A stretch of 64,000 nt of DNA from Ramlibacter albus (GTDB lineage: Bacteria > Pseudomonadota > Gammaproteobacteria > Burkholderiales > Burkholderiaceae_C): NCBI RefSeq assembly GCF_014297445.1, contig NZ_JACORU010000004.1, forward strand, positions 186,001-250,000, written 5' to 3'. This document shows, in pieces, positions 60,304 through 64,000 of this stretch; position 1 is the first letter of the stretch; every line of letters begins with the position of its first letter. The notes under the pieces are model-generated. The model ran no database searches, had not been told where the DNA came from, and saw only the letters and a program-made list of their open reading frames with translations. Position numbers and translations under genes: made by a program.

Positions 60304-63300
60304 ATGAACGCTCCCACCGAACTCCAACAACTCGTCGCCGCCGCGGGCGGCGAAGCGCCGCGCCTGCGCGAGATCCCGTACAACTACACGTCGTTCTCCG
60401 ACCGCGAGATCGTCATCCGCCTGCTGGGGTCCCGGGCCTGGGAGCTCCTGAACAAGCTGCGCGAGGAAAGGCGCACGGGCCGCTCGGCCCGCATGCTGTA
60501 CGAAGTGCTGGGCGATATCTGGGTCGTGCAGCGCAACCCCTACCTGCAGGACGACCTGCTGGACAACCCGCGCCGCCGTGGCCAGCTCGTCGATGCGATG
60601 CGCCACCGTTTGGCCGAGATCGAGAAACGCCGCACGGACTCCGACCCGCAGCGCGACGCTTTCGTGGGCGAGCTGCTCACGGCCGCGCAGGCGGCGGTGA
60701 AAGCCTTCGATGCGAGCTTCACCGAGGCCGCCGAGCTGCGCCGCCGCACGGCGCGCCAGCTGCGCCGCTATACGGCAAAGGACAACATCAAGTTCGACGG
60801 CCTCTCGCGCGTGTCGCACGTGACCGACGCCACCGACTGGCGCGTCGAATACCCGTTCGTGGTGCTAACGCCTGACACCGAGGCCGAGATGGCCGGGCTG
60901 GTCAAGGGCTGCATCGAGCTGGGGCTCACGATCATCCCGCGCGGGGGCGGTACCGGCTACACAGGCGGCGCCGTGCCGCTGTCGTGGAAGAGCGCGGTCA
61001 TCAATACCGAGAAGCTCGAGGCCATGACCGAGGTCGAGCTGGTGCAGATCCCCGGCCATGAGCAACCCGTGCCGACGGTGTGGACCGAGGCGGGCGTCGT
61101 GACGCAGCGCGTGTCCGACGCGGCCGAGCGCGCGGGCTATGTGTTTGCCGTGGACCCTACGTCGGCCGAGGCCTCGTGCATCGGCGGCAACATCGCCATG
61201 AACGCGGGCGGCAAGAAGGCCGTGCTGTGGGGCACGGCGCTGGACAACCTCGTGTCGTGGCGCATGGTGACGCCCGAGGCGACGTGGCTGGAGGTCGTGC
61301 GCCTCGACCACAACATGGGCAAGATCCACGACGCCGAAGTGGCGACGTTCGAGTGCCGCTATTTCCAGGCGGACGGCAAGACGCCGATCCGCACCGAGCG
61401 CCTCGAAGTGCCCGGCGCGAGTTTCCGCAAGGTGGGCCTCGGCAAGGACGTCACGGACAAGTTCCTCTCGGGCGTGCCCGGCATCCAGAAGGAAGGCTGC
61501 GACGGGCTGATCACCAGCGCGCGCTGGGTCGTGCACCGCATGCCGAAGCACACGCGAACCGTGTGCCTCGAATTCTTCGGCAATGCCAAGGACGCGGTGC
61601 CCAGCATCGTGGAGATCAAGGACTTCATGTTCGCCGAGCAGGGCCGCACCGGCACCGTGCTGGCAGGCCTCGAACACCTGGACGACCGCTACCTGCGCGC
61701 CGTGGGTTATGCAACGAAGTCCAAGCGCGGCGTGCTGCCGAAGATGGTGCTGATCGGCGACATCGCCGGTGACGACGCCGACGCGGTGGCGCGGGCGACC
61801 TCCGAGGTCGTGCGCATGGCCAACTCGCGCAGCGGCGAGGGATTCATCGCCACCAGCCCCGAGGCGCGCAAGAAGTTCTGGCTCGACCGCAAGCGCACCG
61901 CGGCCATCTCGCGCCACACCAACGCTTTCAAGATCAACGAGGACGTGGTGATCCCGCTGCCGCGCATGGCGGAGTACACCGACGGCATCGAGCGCATCAA
62001 CATCGAGCTCAGCTTGCGCAACAAGCTCAAGCTGGCCGACGAGCTGCTGGCCTTCTTCGAGCGCGGCAACCTGCCGCTGGGCAAGCTGGACGACGCGGGC
62101 GAGATCCCGTCCGCGGAGCTGCTCGAAGACCGTGTCGCGCAGGCGCAGGACGTCATCCGCGAAGTGCGGGCCCTCTGGCAGTCTTGGCTGGACAACGTCG
62201 ACGGCCTGTTCCCGCAGCTGCAGGATCACACCCTGCGTGCAAGCTGGAAGACGCAGATCCGCGCGCCGCTCGCGCAGATCTTCTCGGGCAACGCCTTCGT
62301 GCCGCTGTTGGCGGCCGTCAACGACATCCACAAGCGCGTGCTCAAGGGCCGCGTCTGGGTGGCGCTGCACATGCACGCCGGCGACGGCAACGTGCACACC
62401 AACATCCCCGTCAACAGCGACGACTACGAGATGCTGCAGACCGCGCACGAAGCCGTGAAGCGCATCATGGTGCTGGCGCGCGCGCTCAACGGCGTGATCT
62501 CCGGCGAGCACGGCATCGGCATCACCAAGCTGGAGTTCCTCACCGACGAGGAACTGCAGCCCTTTGCCGACTACAAGAAGCAGGTCGACCCCGAGGGCCG
62601 CTTCAACAAGGGCAAGCTGCTGCGCCACGCGGAGGCCGACGCGGCGATGCCGGTCTACGCCGACCTCACCAACGCCTACACGCCCTCGTTCGGCCTCATG
62701 GGCCACGAGTCGCTCATCATGCAGCAGAGCGACATCGGCGCCATCGCCGACAGCGTGAAGGACTGCCTGCGCTGCGGCAAGTGCAAGCCGGTGTGCGCCA
62801 CGCACGTGCCGCGCGCCAACCTGCTGTACAGCCCCCGCAACAAGATCCTCGCCACCTCGCTGCTGGTGGAAGCCTTCCTGTACGAGGAGCAGACGCGCCG
62901 CGGCGTGTCGATCAAGCACTGGGAGGAGTTCGAGGACGTCGCCGACCACTGCACGGTGTGCCACAAGTGCGCCAACCCGTGCCCGGTGAAGATCGACTTC
63001 GGCGACGTGTCGATGAACATGCGCAACCTGCTGCGCAAGATGGGGCAGAAGAGTTTCCGGCCGGGCAACGCCGCGGCGATGTTCATGCTCAACGCCACCA
63101 ACCCGGAGACGATCAAGCTCGCGCGCACGCTGATGGTCGATGTCGGCTTCAAGGCCCAGCGCCTGGCCAACGACGTGCTGCGCGGCCTCGCGCGCAAGCA
63201 GGTGACGCAGCCGCCCTCCACGCACGAGCGCGCGCCGGTGAAGGAGCAGGTGGTCCACTTCGTCAACAAGAAGCTGCCCGGCGGCCTGCCCAAGAAGACG

Positions 63301-64000
63301 GCGCGGGCGCTGCTGGACATCGAGGACAAGGACTACGTCCCGATCATCCGCAACCCGAAGGCCACCACGTCGGAGACCGAGGCGGTGTTCTACTTCCCAG
63401 GCTGCGGCTCGGAGCGCCTGTTCTCGCAGGTGGGGCTGGCGACGCAGGCGATGCTGTGGCACGCGGGTGTGCAGACGGTGCTGCCGCCGGGCTACCTGTG
63501 CTGCGGCTACCCGCAGCGCGGCTCGGGCCAGTTCGACAAGGCGGAGAAGATGATCACGGACAACCGGGTCCTTTTCCACCGCGTCGCCAACACGCTCAAC
63601 TACCTCGACATCAAGACGGTGGTGGTGTCGTGCGGCACGTGCTACGACCAGCTCTCGGGCTACGAATTCGACAAGATCTTCCCGGGCTGCCGTATCGTGG
63701 ACATCCACGAATACCTGCTTGAAAAAGGCATCAAACTGGACGGCGGCGGCGCCTACCTGTTCCACGACCCCTGCCACAGCCCCATGAAGCTGCAGGAGCC
63801 GATGAAAACCGTCAAGGCGCTGGTGGGCGACAACGTCCGCAAGTCCGAGCGCTGCTGCGGCGAGTCGGGCACGCTGGGCGTCACCCGGCCGGACATCTCC
63901 ACGCAGGTGCGCTTCCGCAAGGAAGAAGAGCTGCGCAAGGACGAAGCGGCGCTGCGCGCCTCGGGCACGGTCGGCGCGAAGGACAACCTGAAGATCCTCA
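60304..64000 (+). CDS. Large FAD-linked dehydrogenase fused to Fe-S/CCG module (partial at right edge)
   Basis: At least 1232 aa, cut by the window end. An N-terminal unknown domain (about 1-170, DUF3683-like) is followed by the FAD-binding PCMH domain ([40 protein letters not shown]) and the FAD-oxidase C-terminal domain ([27 protein letters not shown]). Two [4Fe-4S] motifs ([11 protein letters not shown] and [11 protein letters not shown]) and CCG-type domains ([33 protein letters not shown]) follow. It is a D-lactate or glycolate dehydrogenase-like enzyme with its electron-transfer subunit fused on. TAACAT 13 bases before the ATG may be its -10. The substrate is unknown. Confidence 0.88.
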   Translation, partial: MNAPTELQQLVAAAGGEAPRLREIPYNYTSFSDREIVIRLLGSRAWELLNKLREERRTGRSARMLYEVLGDIWVVQRNPYLQDDLLDNPRRRGQLVDAMRHRLAEIEKRRTDSDPQRDAFVGELLTAAQAAVKAFDASFTEAAELRRRTARQLRRYTAKDNIKFDGLSRVSHVTDATDWRVEYPFVVLTPDTEAEMAGLVKGCIELGLTIIPRGGGTGYTGGAVPLSWKSAVINTEKLEAMTEVELVQIPGHEQPVPTVWTEAGVVTQRVSDAAERAGYVFAVDPTSAEASCIGGNIAMNAGGKKAVLWGTALDNLVSWRMVTPEATWLEVVRLDHNMGKIHDAEVATFECRYFQADGKTPIRTERLEVPGASFRKVGLGKDVTDKFLSGVPGIQKEGCDGLITSARWVVHRMPKHTRTVCLEFFGNAKDAVPSIVEIKDFMFAEQGRTGTVLAGLEHLDDRYLRAVGYATKSKRGVLPKMVLIGDIAGDDADAVARATSEVVRMANSRSGEGFIATSPEARKKFWLDRKRTAAISRHTNAFKINEDVVIPLPRMAEYTDGIERINIELSLRNKLKLADELLAFFERGNLPLGKLDDAGEIPSAELLEDRVAQAQDVIREVRALWQSWLDNVDGLFPQLQDHTLRASWKTQIRAPLAQIFSGNAFVPLLAAVNDIHKRVLKGRVWVALHMHAGDGNVHTNIPVNSDDYEMLQTAHEAVKRIMVLARALNGVISGEHGIGITKLEFLTDEELQPFADYKKQVDPEGRFNKGKLLRHAEADAAMPVYADLTNAYTPSFGLMGHESLIMQQSDIGAIADSVKDCLRCGKCKPVCATHVPRANLLYSPRNKILATSLLVEAFLYEEQTRRGVSIKHWEEFEDVADHCTVCHKCANPCPVKIDFGDVSMNMRNLLRKMGQKSFRPGNAAAMFMLNATNPETIKLARTLMVDVGFKAQRLANDVLRGLARKQVTQPPSTHERAPVKEQVVHFVNKKLPGGLPKKTARALLDIEDKDYVPIIRNPKATTSETEAVFYFPGCGSERLFSQVGLATQAMLWHAGVQTVLPPGYLCCGYPQRGSGQFDKAEKMITDNRVLFHRVANTLNYLDIKTVVVSCGTCYDQLSGYEFDKIFPGCRIVDIHEYLLEKGIKLDGGGAYLFHDPCHSPMKLQEPMKTVKALVGDNVRKSERCCGESGTLGVTRPDISTQVRFRKEEELRKDEAALRASGTVGAKDNLKIL

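Noticed and set aside
60865..63777. Minus-strand open frame of 970 codons opposite the FAD/Fe-S dehydrogenase.
   Set aside because: Shadow of a gene with FAD and Fe-S motifs.

Overview
The window reads as one contiguous piece of chromosome from a GC-rich betaproteobacterium. The best fit is Burkholderiales, family Comamonadaceae, near Ramlibacter or Variovorax; this is an inference from gene content. The supporting signs are the trxB / Crp-family / ftsK / lolA / rarA block, a Bug-type (TctC) solute receptor, a rubrerythrin / Fe-S protein / DUF3501 trio, a giant FAD plus Fe-S dehydrogenase, and frequent GTG starts with ATGA overlaps. No insertion sequence, integrase, prophage or CRISPR array was seen, and no gene-free stretch exceeds about 200 bases.

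Positions 1-7833 hold the accessory region: a lasso-peptide-type RiPP cluster on the minus strand. In transcription order it has a LuxR-type regulator, a cyclic-nucleotide-binding protein without a DNA-binding domain, then a tightly packed operon: nucleotidyltransferase, ABC exporter, B2 leader peptidase, asparagine-synthetase-like cyclase, precursor, and a HprK-like kinase that runs off the left edge. The precursor is the most unusual object in the window. It has a textbook YxxPxLxxxG...T lasso leader and an 8-residue Gly...Asp ring candidate. Right after the core it continues into a peptidase S74 (intramolecular chaperone, self-cleaving) domain that keeps the Ser and Lys of the self-cleavage dyad. 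This suggests a lasso core released from both sides: by B2 at the leader and by self-cleavage of the follower.

Positions 8016-24256 are mostly housekeeping: a lipoprotein hydrolase, a pair of acyl-CoA dehydrogenases, yceH, purN, rsmB, a fatty acid desaturase, a small secreted protein, rpmB-rpmG, trxB, a Crp-family regulator, ftsK, lolA and rarA. Two chemotaxis-like proteins follow (a CheB-type methylesterase and a CheB-CheR-PAS fusion), ending at 27657. A complete branched-chain amino acid-type ABC permease/ATPase set (livH, livM, livG, livF) spans 27851-31438.

Positions 31442-43555 hold an outer-membrane barrel, a Bug receptor beside a ferredoxin-type reductase, an SDR protein, an HtrA-like protein with a broken catalytic triad, and a four-gene exopolysaccharide module (export protein, Wzz-like, WecA-like sugar-phosphate transferase, YjbH-like) with a lipoprotein downstream. 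A tRNA-Leu(CAA) follows, then cysM, a Nudix hydrolase, a TusA-like protein, galU, a 2-hydroxyacid dehydrogenase-like protein and valS.

Positions 50238-64000 carry a putative aromatic-catabolism operon (VOC protein, flavoprotein hydroxylase, DUF2783), the divergent rubrerythrin trio, and a glycerol-3-phosphate uptake operon (ugpB-ugpA-ugpE-ugpC plus a glycerophosphodiesterase). Last comes a large FAD/Fe-S dehydrogenase cut by the right edge.
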